The position numbers and the translations under genes were made by a program. A DNA stretch of 37,975 nt from Streptomyces torulosus (GTDB lineage Bacteria; Actinomycetota; Actinomycetes; Streptomycetales; Streptomycetaceae), in assembly GCF_001419765.1 (NCBI RefSeq), contig NZ_LIRK01000189.1:1-37975 (forward strand), in the 5' to 3' direction. Positions 32,335 through 37,975 of the stretch are shown piece by piece. The stretch's first letter is position 1. Every line of letters starts with the position of its first letter. The notes under the pieces are model-generated. The model did not search any database, was not told where the DNA came from, and saw only the letters and a list, made by a program, of their open reading frames with translations.

Positions 32335-32960
32335 ACCCGCAGCACCGCCTTTCCTGCGACCCGGCGCCCGCGCAGGGCCTCGGCGGCTTCGGCGAACCGG
32401 TCCCAGGGCCCCTGCCAACCGATCTCGACGGTGACGGCTCCCTCAGCGGCGAGATCGGTGAGGGCGGCCAGGTCCGGGCCGGTGTCGCCCTCGATGACGA
32501 AGGACGTCAGCGACTTGGACGGGCCGACGGTCGCATACGGAGGAAAGACCGCAGGCTCACCGGAAGTCCAGCCGACGCTCTGCATGCTGCCCCCAGGAGC
32601 GAGCAGGTTCCCTGCCGCGACCAGTTGGGGGGCCGCCGACACTGTCGATGACCACGTCGACCAGTCGGTCGAGTCCCTCCAAGCCGATCAGCACCTCGTC
32701 GGCGCCGACCTCGACCAGCCCCTCTCCGCGGGCCGGTGAACCCACGGACGCGATCACGTGGGCGCCGGCCCGCGCCGCCAACTGGACGGCGAACCGGCCC
32801 ACCCCACCGGAGGCCCCGGTGATCAACACCCTTCTGCCCGGCCCGAGCCCGGCGGCGCGCAGCGAACGGAGTGCCGCGACTCCGGCCACCGGCAGAGCGA
32901 CCGCCTTCGCCAGGTCCAAGCTCCGGGGCTCGACAGCGGGGCTCGACAGCGGGAGAGGGC
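32335..32960 (-). pseudogene. Broken quinone oxidoreductase / MDR-family dehydrogenase
   Basis: The 3' two-thirds of an NAD(P)H quinone-oxidoreductase-like gene is readable in two frames. The first frame gives AVALPVAGVAALRSLRAAGL, then the nucleotide loop LITGASGGVGRFAVQLAARA and VDVVIDSVGG. After a run of six G/C pairs at 32627-32632, sense continues in another frame as PQLVAAGNLLAPGGSMQSVG through RRVAGKAVLRV. One extra base in that run explains the shift. The N-terminal GroES-like domain is missing and the expected stop after KAVLRV is lost, so the gene is dead even if the run is a sequencing error. A 13-base direct repeat (GGGGCTCGACAGC) at 32925-32950 marks the truncated end. Confidence 0.75.
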
Positions 32961-33023
32961 GGACGGCCCAGCGGGTGTTCGCCGTCCGGCATGGGCCGAC
33001 GGCTACCCGATGAGCCTGGATGG

Positions 33024-33872
33024 CTAGGGCCGTTCGAAGAGTTGGAGGAGGCCGCCGGCGAGGAAGCAGAGGGCGCCGGTGAGGGTGCCCCAGTTGGCGA
33101 TGTCGGCGTTGACCAGGTCGCCGGTGGTCGGGCGGCTGTAGGTGGCGATCGCCGCGACCATGAAGAGGACGGAGCCGAGTTGGTTCACGGCGACGATCCA
33201 CCAGCCGAGGTCGCGCGGCAGCAGGCGCGGTCGACCGTGGCAGATCTCGACGAGGGCGAGGTGCCCGGAGATCAGGAACAGCACACAGCCGATCACGTCG
33301 GGCGCCCAGATCAGACGGTTGATCTGTTGCACGGTCAGCCCCTGCAGGAAGGAGTCGAGCAGGTTGACGGCGAACACCAGGGTGCCGGCGAACAGCACGA
33401 ACGTACTCAGCCAGTCGGCCCGCGCCGGCTCGTAGCTCCACCATCGCCAGCGCTGGGTGACCAGAGCGCCTGCGCCCCCTGGTACATGGCGAGGCGCGTT
33501 GATCACCTGGAGCAGGGACACATAGCCGCCGGTGGTGAAGCACAGGCCGCCGACGAAGTAGATCGACGCGCAGGTGGTGGCGTCGCCGGAGCCTAACTGG
33601 GCGACGGCGGCGCCCACGGCGAAGAGCGCTCCGCCGAGGACGAACGCGGTGGCGGCGATCGCGTTGAGCCTGCGCAGCCGGGCGACGGCGGTGTCGTCGG
33701 CCCTGGCCTGATGGGCGGCGGTCGCTCCGGGCGGATGGACGGTGATGAGTCCGCGGCGCCGGGCGAGCCGCGACTCCCAGATGGCGGTACCGCCGCCGGG
33801 CGGCTGCCAGGTGAGCCGCGTGACGAACGGTCCGGCGCCCTCGGCGCGCTGCGGAAGGCTGAACGTCCTCAC
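33024..33872 (-). CDS. YrhK-domain-like membrane protein
   Basis: This 282-residue protein has about six membrane helices: around residues 70-93 (AIAATAFVLGGALFAVGAAV), 103-124 (IYFVGGLCFTTGGYVSLLQV), 155-174, 188-208, 225-245 and 258-276 (GTLTGALCFLAGGLLQLFE). The repeated GALxFxxGG pattern fits YrhK-type domains; function is unknown. The N-terminal 65 residues are soluble and basic. The GTG at 33872 has no clear ribosome site, but it overlaps the stop of a tiny upstream gene by four bases (GTGA), so coupling explains the start. Confidence 0.78.
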   Translation of the reverse strand: MRTFSLPQRAEGAGPFVTRLTWQPPGGGTAIWESRLARRRGLITVHPPGATAAHQARADDTAVARLRRLNAIAATAFVLGGALFAVGAAVAQLGSGDATTCASIYFVGGLCFTTGGYVSLLQVINAPRHVPGGAGALVTQRWRWWSYEPARADWLSTFVLFAGTLVFAVNLLDSFLQGLTVQQINRLIWAPDVIGCVLFLISGHLALVEICHGRPRLLPRDLGWWIVAVNQLGSVLFMVAAIATYSRPTTGDLVNADIANWGTLTGALCFLAGGLLQLFERP

Positions 33873-34027
33873 GGGGTCTGGGCCGGGCTCTGGCAGGCAG
33901 GGCAGAGTTCGAATTGTCCCTGGTTGACGACGCTTCCCCAGCCGCGACAGTTGTCGCAGTCACGGGCGCGGGCGATGTTCACGTGGCGGGTTGTGACAGG
34001 AGCGTTCGGGTGGGCTCCGTGGATCAT
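33869..34027 (-). CDS. 52-residue CxxC zinc-ribbon-like protein
   Basis: This very small gene, between the YrhK-like gene and an AT-rich spacer, encodes 52 residues with two CxxC pairs: C24-x2-C27 in RDCDNCRGWGSVV and C42-x2-C45 in FELCPACQSP. Two such pairs 15-18 residues apart are typical of a zinc ribbon. The ATG at 34027 has GAGGGAG about 9 bases upstream, and its TGA overlaps the GTG start of the YrhK-like gene, so the two form a coupled operon. Small CxxC proteins of this type are common in Streptomyces. Its role is unknown. Confidence 0.72.
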   Translation of the reverse strand: MIHGAHPNAPVTTRHVNIARARDCDNCRGWGSVVNQGQFELCPACQSPAQTP

Positions 34028-34054
34028 GCGGCCGTACTCCCTCGGGTAGAGGTC

Positions 34055-34105
34055 TCGCAGGCATAACTATTACATATTTCACAAAGCTATCCAATCGGGT
34101 GAATG
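34055..34105. promoter_or_regulatory. AT-rich divergent promoter spacer
   Basis: The stretch around TAACTATTACATATTTCAC is strikingly AT-rich for this genome. It separates the leftward CxxC-YrhK operon from the rightward Rieske fusion gene and probably contains promoters for both. I cannot assign -35 and -10 elements with certainty. Confidence 0.45.
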
Positions 34106-34175
34106 GTGCATGTTGGGATCGGGTGTGCGATCGGCCCGGCTGTTTGCCGTCGCTAGCGGCGGGGACCCGCAGGTC

Positions 34176-35213
34176 ATGAGCGCAACATCACGTCGTCGGA
34201 CGGCGCAGAACCGGGTCCTGTGGCTGCTGGACCGGCTGGAGCGGGAGCCACGGGGCGACGCGGTGATCGGCGTGCTCCGCGAGCGGGTGCGGTCCCTGCC
34301 GCTGGGGCGCGGCCGGGACGTGCTGCACGGCCGCTGGCTGGGGCACCCGGTCCATCCCCTGTTGGTCCAGGTGCCGATCGGCAGCTGGCTCTCCGCCGCC
34401 GTCCTGGATCTGCGGCCAGGCCGCTCCCGTGAGGCCGGCCTCCTCGTCGGCGTCGGACTGGCGGCCGCCGCTCCGGCCGCCCTGGCCGGCGCCGTCGACT
34501 GGGCGGAACTCCACCGCCAGCAGCAGCGCGTCGGACTCGTGCACGCCGCAGCCAATGTGGCGGCGGTCGGCCTCTACGCCGCCTCGCTCGTCTCACGCGC
34601 CCGGGGCCGTACGCTCGCCGGCCGTGCCTACGGCTTCCTGGGGCTGACGGCGGTCGGCGCCGGCGGCATGCTCGGCGGCCACCTCGCCTACCGCCAGGCG
34701 TCCGGCGCCAACCACGCCGAAGAGGTCCCGCACGTCGTGTCGCAGGGCTGGCGCAGGATCGGCACCGTCGACGAGTTCCCCGTCGGCCGGGCCGTACGGC
34801 GTGCCGTGGACGACGTGCCGGTCCTGGTCGTACGCGAGACCGGCGGGACGCTCCACGCGCTGGCCGAGCGGTGCAGCCACCTCGCGGGACCGCTGTCCGA
34901 GGGCATCGTCGCGGACGGATGCGTCCAGTGCCCCTGGCACGGCAGTGTCTTCCGCCTCTCGGACGGCTGGAACGTACGCGGCCCCGCCACCGCGCCCCAG
35001 CCCGCCTTCGACACCCGGATCACCGACGGCCACGTGGAGATACGCCTGCGTCAGCAGGACGGCGCGGAGCCGACGGCGAACGGCCGGGCGGAGGATGGGC
35101 AGGCGGCGGACGGACGGTCGGCGGACGGACAGGCGGCCGACCGGCAGCGGCACAGCGGAGCCGGGGTAGCGGGCCGGAGCCACCGGAACGGGACCCGTCG
35201 GCACGGCGACTGA
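34176..35213 (+). CDS. DUF2231 membrane domain fused to a Rieske [2Fe-2S] domain
   Basis: This 345-residue protein has an N-terminal DUF2231 membrane module at about residues 50-175, with the signature GHPVHPLLVQVPIGSWLSAA and four helices. A Rieske domain follows at about 190-290: C233-x-H235 in AERCSHLAGPL and C252-x2-H255 in CVQCPWHGSVFRLSDG bind the [2Fe-2S] cluster. The tail of about 45 residues is a low-complexity Ala/Asp/Gly/Gln run. The fusion suggests a membrane-anchored electron carrier. I prefer the ATG at 34176, though its ribosome site is weak; an ATG at 34110 is in frame. Confidence 0.86.
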   Translation: MSATSRRRTAQNRVLWLLDRLEREPRGDAVIGVLRERVRSLPLGRGRDVLHGRWLGHPVHPLLVQVPIGSWLSAAVLDLRPGRSREAGLLVGVGLAAAAPAALAGAVDWAELHRQQQRVGLVHAAANVAAVGLYAASLVSRARGRTLAGRAYGFLGLTAVGAGGMLGGHLAYRQASGANHAEEVPHVVSQGWRRIGTVDEFPVGRAVRRAVDDVPVLVVRETGGTLHALAERCSHLAGPLSEGIVADGCVQCPWHGSVFRLSDGWNVRGPATAPQPAFDTRITDGHVEIRLRQQDGAEPTANGRAEDGQAADGRSADGQAADRQRHSGAGVAGRSHRNGTRRHGD

Positions 35214-35216
35214 CGG

Positions 35217-35274
35217 CCACCTCCCGCACACCGCCACCTCGCGCACACCGCCACCTCCCGCACACCGCCAACTC
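35217..35274. repeat. 17-bp tandem repeat
   Basis: CCACCTCCCGCACACCG occurs at 35217-35233, with one change at 35234-35250, again at 35251-35267, and partly after that. It lies in the convergent spacer between the Rieske fusion gene and the PP2C phosphatase gene. Confidence 0.75.
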
Positions 35275-35360
35275 CAGCAGACGCCCACCTCCGCACCTGC
35301 GGCACGCCCGCTGGTCACGGGCAACGGACCGGCAACGGGTGACGGGCCCCGGATCGAGTG

Positions 35361-36608
35361 TCACTGCGGCGTATTGCCGTGCCACTCGCAGCACAGGACT
35401 GTGGCATCGTCGGCCAGGAATCCGTCGTGGTAGTCGAGGACCGCGTGGACCAGCCGGCGCAGTGTCTCGGGCAGCGGGACGCCGTCGGCGTGGTGGCGGA
35501 CGACGAAGTCGACGAAGCGGTCGCGGCCGAACTCGTGTCCGCTGGTGTCGCGCGCCTCGGTGACGCCGTCGGTATGGAACAGCAGCCGGTCGCCCGGTTC
35601 CAGCTGCTCCCGGCAGACCGTGGCGGACAGGCCCAGGTCGGTGCCGAGGGGGTGGGTGGGCGGACAGGCCAGGATGGTGACCCAGCGGCCGCCGCGGATG
35701 AGCACGGGCGGGGGGTGCCCGTAGTTGACCCAGCTCAGGTACCCGGTCGTGAGGTCGAGGTCGGCGAGGATGCCGGTGGCGTAGCGGCTGCGCCGGAACT
35801 GTTCGAGGAGCGCCGCCTCGACCGCGCTGCCCGCCTCGGACAGTCCGGCTCCCCGGCGGCGGTGGCTGCGGCAGGTGGCGATGGCCAGGTTCGCGGTGAG
35901 CCCTGCGGCCGTGTCGTGGCCCATGGCGTCGAAGATGGCCAGATGGGCGACGTCCGCGGCCAGGGCGTAGTCGAAGGCGTCCCCGGCGGTCTCGTACGCC
36001 GGTTCCATCGCGGCCGCGATCGTCACCCTGCCGTCGGAGAACGTCTGCGGCGGCATCAGGGTCCACTGCATCTCCGCGGAGGGGCTCATCCGCCGGGTGC
36101 GGGTGAGGCGGGCGTAGGAGTCGCTGTAGCCGCGCTTGGACACCAGCATCAGCCCCAGCAGGGACGCGAGGTCCTGCATCGCCTCCCGGTCCGGGTCGGC
36201 GGCGGTGACGTCGACGCGCAGCACCCCGAGGCGTTCGGTGCCGTCCACCACGGGGATCCAGTGCCGCCCGCGTCCGTCGGTCACCGCGCCGCCCAGGCCC
36301 TTCTGGAAGGCCCGGCCCGCCAGAGTGGCGTCGACGCGGAGTTCCTCGCCGCCGTCTCCGGCGTCGATGCCGCGGCCGGTCACCTCCCGCAGCACGTCCT
36401 GCTGCAGATCGGCCAGAAAGATACTGGTCCGGCCGAGTCCGGCACGCTCCGCGTGCGTCGCGACGAGGGCGGACATCTCCTCGAACGTCGTCAGATGGCT
36501 GGCCCGGGTGAGCGCCACGAGCATGCGCGCCGGGTCTTCGTACACCGTCACACCAAGCCCCGTCGAAAGGGGACTGCCCGGTTCCGCCCGTCGACCTCGT
36601 TCGTTCAC
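35361..36608 (-). CDS. GAF-domain PP2C/SpoIIE-type serine phosphatase
   Basis: This 415-residue protein has a GAF-like sensor at about residues 35-150 (FEEMSALVATHAERAGLGRT, LGVLRVDVTAADPDREAMQD) and a SpoIIE/PP2C catalytic domain at about 195-410. The phosphatase motifs are intact: AGDAFDYAL, IFDAMGHDTAAG, FHTDGVTEARD and LADDATVLCCEW supply the metal-binding aspartates. Such proteins often act on anti-anti-sigma factors in Streptomyces stress responses; no such partner is adjacent. The GTG at 36608 has no clear ribosome site; a GTG at 36551 (VTVYEDPARML) is a plausible alternative. It lies 129 bases downstream of the WhiB gene in the same direction. Confidence 0.88.
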   Translation of the reverse strand: MNERGRRAEPGSPLSTGLGVTVYEDPARMLVALTRASHLTTFEEMSALVATHAERAGLGRTSIFLADLQQDVLREVTGRGIDAGDGGEELRVDATLAGRAFQKGLGGAVTDGRGRHWIPVVDGTERLGVLRVDVTAADPDREAMQDLASLLGLMLVSKRGYSDSYARLTRTRRMSPSAEMQWTLMPPQTFSDGRVTIAAAMEPAYETAGDAFDYALAADVAHLAIFDAMGHDTAAGLTANLAIATCRSHRRRGAGLSEAGSAVEAALLEQFRRSRYATGILADLDLTTGYLSWVNYGHPPPVLIRGGRWVTILACPPTHPLGTDLGLSATVCREQLEPGDRLLFHTDGVTEARDTSGHEFGRDRFVDFVVRHHADGVPLPETLRRLVHAVLDYHDGFLADDATVLCCEWHGNTPQ

Positions 36609-36737
36609 AGTGGTCGGGAACGGCTGACGGCTGACGAAGACGAGAAGCCCGCATGGCTGTTACGGCCAGCCTACGGCAGCGGTCGGACGGGGGTGTCCCA
36701 CGGGCGACGAGGGCCGCGGCCGACCCGTTTCACCGAT

Positions 36738-37007
36738 TCACGCCGAGCCGGTGACGCCGAGCGCCGATTCTCCCTGGGCCCTACCCCGGAGCAGCCCGCG
36801 CCGTTCCTCCTCGCACGTACCGCCCCAAACCCCCTGCGCGCCGGTCGCCTGGAGCGCCCACGTCAGACAGGGGTGGATCACCGGGCAGCGCCGGCAGATC
36901 GCCTTCGCCCTGGCCTGCTGATCCCGCAGGGCGGCCCCGGTGACGGCCACGGGAAAGAAGAGTTCGGGGTCCTCGTGGGCACATGCCGCGTCCCGCCACC
37001 AGTCCAT
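36738..37007 (-). CDS. WhiB-family Fe-S transcriptional regulator
   Basis: This 89-residue protein is a Wbl protein, a [4Fe-4S]-containing regulator specific to actinobacteria that usually partners with the principal sigma factor. The four cluster cysteines are C9 (WWRDAACAHEDPELFFPV), C38 and C41 (AICRRCPV) and C47 (IHPCL). The turn and basic motif are GVWGGTCEEERRGLLRGR at about 59-76. I cannot assign it to a named Wbl class. The ATG at 37007 has GGAAGG 8 bases upstream; longer open frames upstream are composition artefacts. Redox or NO sensing is typical of the family. Confidence 0.93.
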   Translation of the reverse strand: MDWWRDAACAHEDPELFFPVAVTGAALRDQQARAKAICRRCPVIHPCLTWALQATGAQGVWGGTCEEERRGLLRGRAQGESALGVTGSA

Positions 37008-37400
37008 GGCTGCCGCCTTCCCGTCCGCGTCGGCGACCAGCGGATCGGTCCCGCCACCGGCGGCCACCGCCGCCGATGCCGCCCCGGCGTCCGCTGGACC
37101 CCTGCCAGCGGAGTGCGCTGTCCCACCGGGGGAGCCCGACCTCGTCACGAAGCAGACACATCGCGCGGCCCCATTTTCACGCCAAACCCGGCGTTCGCAA
37201 CCGTGACGACGTGACCTTTTGTCGACCGCCCCCGGTGACGGGGGACCCCGGTCGGCGCGGTCGCGACCGTCCCGGAGGAGATCCGATCGCGGCATCGGTC
37301 GTAGGCGAGTGATCCACGGGTACCCGGTCGCCGTGCAGAGGCCCCGGTCCGGCCCCGTGACGGTCCGGTCGGGGTGAGAACCGCATCGAGGAGGTCTCAG
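37008..37400. promoter_or_regulatory. Divergent spacer between the WhiB and SRPBCC genes
   Basis: About 390 bases carry no convincing gene. CGGTCGCGACCG (37258-37269) is a perfect 12-base palindrome. A hairpin CCCCCG-GTGA-CGGGGG lies near 37230-37245, next to a weak left half (GGGAC) of the island palindrome. Promoters for the two divergent genes are expected here. Confidence 0.35.
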
Positions 37401-37859
37401 ATGAGCAGGGTCAAGGAAGCGGTGGAAGTCGAGGTCCCCGTCCACACCGCTTACAACCAGTGGACCCAGTTCGAGGAGTTCCCGCAGTTCATGGAAGGGG
37501 TCGAGGAGGTCCGGCAGATCGACGACCGCCACAACCACTGGACGACCAAGGTCGGCGGGGTGAAGCGCGAGTTCGACACCGAGATCGTCGACCAGCTTCC
37601 GGACGAGCGGATCACATGGCGCACGACCACGGGTGACACCAAGCAGAAGGGCACGGTCCACTTCGAGCGCCTGGACGACACGCACACCCGGGTGGAGCTC
37701 GTCATGGACATCGAGCCCAGCGGCATCGAGAAGGCGGGCGACATGCTGGGCATGATCGACCGGCGTGTGAAGGGCGACATGCGGCGCTTCAAGGAGTACA
37801 TGGAGAAGCGCGGCGGCGAGTCCGGAGCCTGGCGTGGCCGCATCAGGCCCGGCGAGTGA
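37401..37859 (+). CDS. SRPBCC-family (cyclase/dehydrase-like) protein
   Basis: This 152-residue protein has the START/Bet v1-like SRPBCC fold seen in polyketide cyclase/dehydrase and CoQ-binding-type proteins. Blocks in order are VEVEVPVHTAYNQWTQFEEF, FPQFMEGVEEVRQIDD, then WTTKVGGVKREFDTEIVDQ, ITWRTTTGDTKQKGTVHFER and the C-terminal amphipathic helix DRRVKGDMRRFKEYMEKRG. It is probably a small-ligand binder rather than an antibiotic cyclase, since no polyketide genes are near. The ATG at 37401 has GAGGAGG 6-7 bases upstream. A strong hairpin follows its stop. Confidence 0.9.
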   Translation: MSRVKEAVEVEVPVHTAYNQWTQFEEFPQFMEGVEEVRQIDDRHNHWTTKVGGVKREFDTEIVDQLPDERITWRTTTGDTKQKGTVHFERLDDTHTRVELVMDIEPSGIEKAGDMLGMIDRRVKGDMRRFKEYMEKRGGESGAWRGRIRPGE

Positions 37860-37886
37860 CCCCGCCCCACCCCTGAGACGCGTCCT

Positions 37887-37925
37887 CGTCGGCGCCGGCC
37901 GCCTGCTCGGTGGCCGGCGCCGACG
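37887..37925. terminator. Terminator hairpin after the SRPBCC gene
   Basis: CGTCGGCGCCGGCC (37887-37900) pairs perfectly with GGCCGGCGCCGACG (37912-37925) around an 11-base loop, 28 bases after the stop codon. Confidence 0.75.
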
Positions 37926-37975
37926 CATGTGCGGGCCCGGCCGCCCTGGGCGGGGCGAAGCCGCCGGCCCTACCG

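Noticed and set aside
35358..37214. A 618-codon open frame on the + strand
   Set aside because: It is antisense to the GAF-PP2C phosphatase and WhiB genes; no domain is recognisable.
37233..37250. A possible island-type box before the SRPBCC/WhiB genes
   Set aside because: Only the left half GGGAC fits; the right half has two mismatches. I count the island as ending near 24-25 kb.
1..37975. CRISPR arrays, tRNA or rRNA genes
   Set aside because: No regularly spaced direct repeats with unique spacers and no recognisable RNA gene were seen; the tandem repeats present have no spacers.

Overview
The window is high-GC actinobacterial DNA, most likely from Streptomyces or a close relative. The evidence is the strong G/C third-position codon bias, many GTG starts, a WhiB-type Fe-S protein, a PP2C/SpoIIE phosphatase and a TnpB-like protein of a type common in that genus. 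I could not run a search, so the genus is inferred. I see no rRNA, tRNA or CRISPR array.

Region 1 (about 1-1.6 kb) is a TnpB-like gene whose 5' end is frameshifted. Region 2 (1.6-25.2 kb) is a hypoxia/dormancy-type island resembling the DosR (DevR) regulon of mycobacteria and the OsdR region of S. coelicolor. It holds an Rv1733c-like membrane protein, four universal stress proteins, an Acg-type nitroreductase, two CBS-BON proteins, an orphan cytochrome oxidase subunit I with a small membrane protein, an oleate hydratase, a phosphotransferase and a DoxX-like membrane protein. It also holds pyruvate formate-lyase with its activase, PPDK, a zinc alcohol dehydrogenase, a NarL/LuxR response regulator and GAPDH.

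Most transcription units of region 2 carry, about 60-180 bp upstream of their start codons, a palindrome that I read as GGGNC-N4-GNCCC, often doubled or tripled at 20-22 bp spacing. This has the same half-site geometry as the mycobacterial DevR box (GGGAC-N4-GTCCC). Three such boxes lie between the divergent alcohol dehydrogenase and response regulator genes. The simplest reading is that the response regulator controls the island and itself. Its sensor kinase is not in the window.

Metabolically, GAPDH, PPDK, PFL and ADH would let cells pass carbon from triose phosphate through PEP to pyruvate, then to acetyl-CoA plus formate, with a dehydrogenase for redox disposal. No acetaldehyde dehydrogenase, formate dehydrogenase or acetate kinase is in view, so the route is incomplete here.

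Region 3 (25.4-38.0 kb) lacks strong copies of the palindrome and looks like ordinary or mosaic chromosome: a YCII-like protein, an atypical SDR, a remnant of an XRE/MmyB regulator, a SufR-like regulator divergent from a second DoxX-like gene, an MFS transporter, a methyltransferase, phosphoglucomutase, a broken quinone-oxidoreductase gene, a YrhK-like membrane protein coupled to a 52-residue CxxC protein, a DUF2231-Rieske fusion, a GAF-PP2C phosphatase, a WhiB protein and an SRPBCC protein. Several strong hairpins mark transcription ends.
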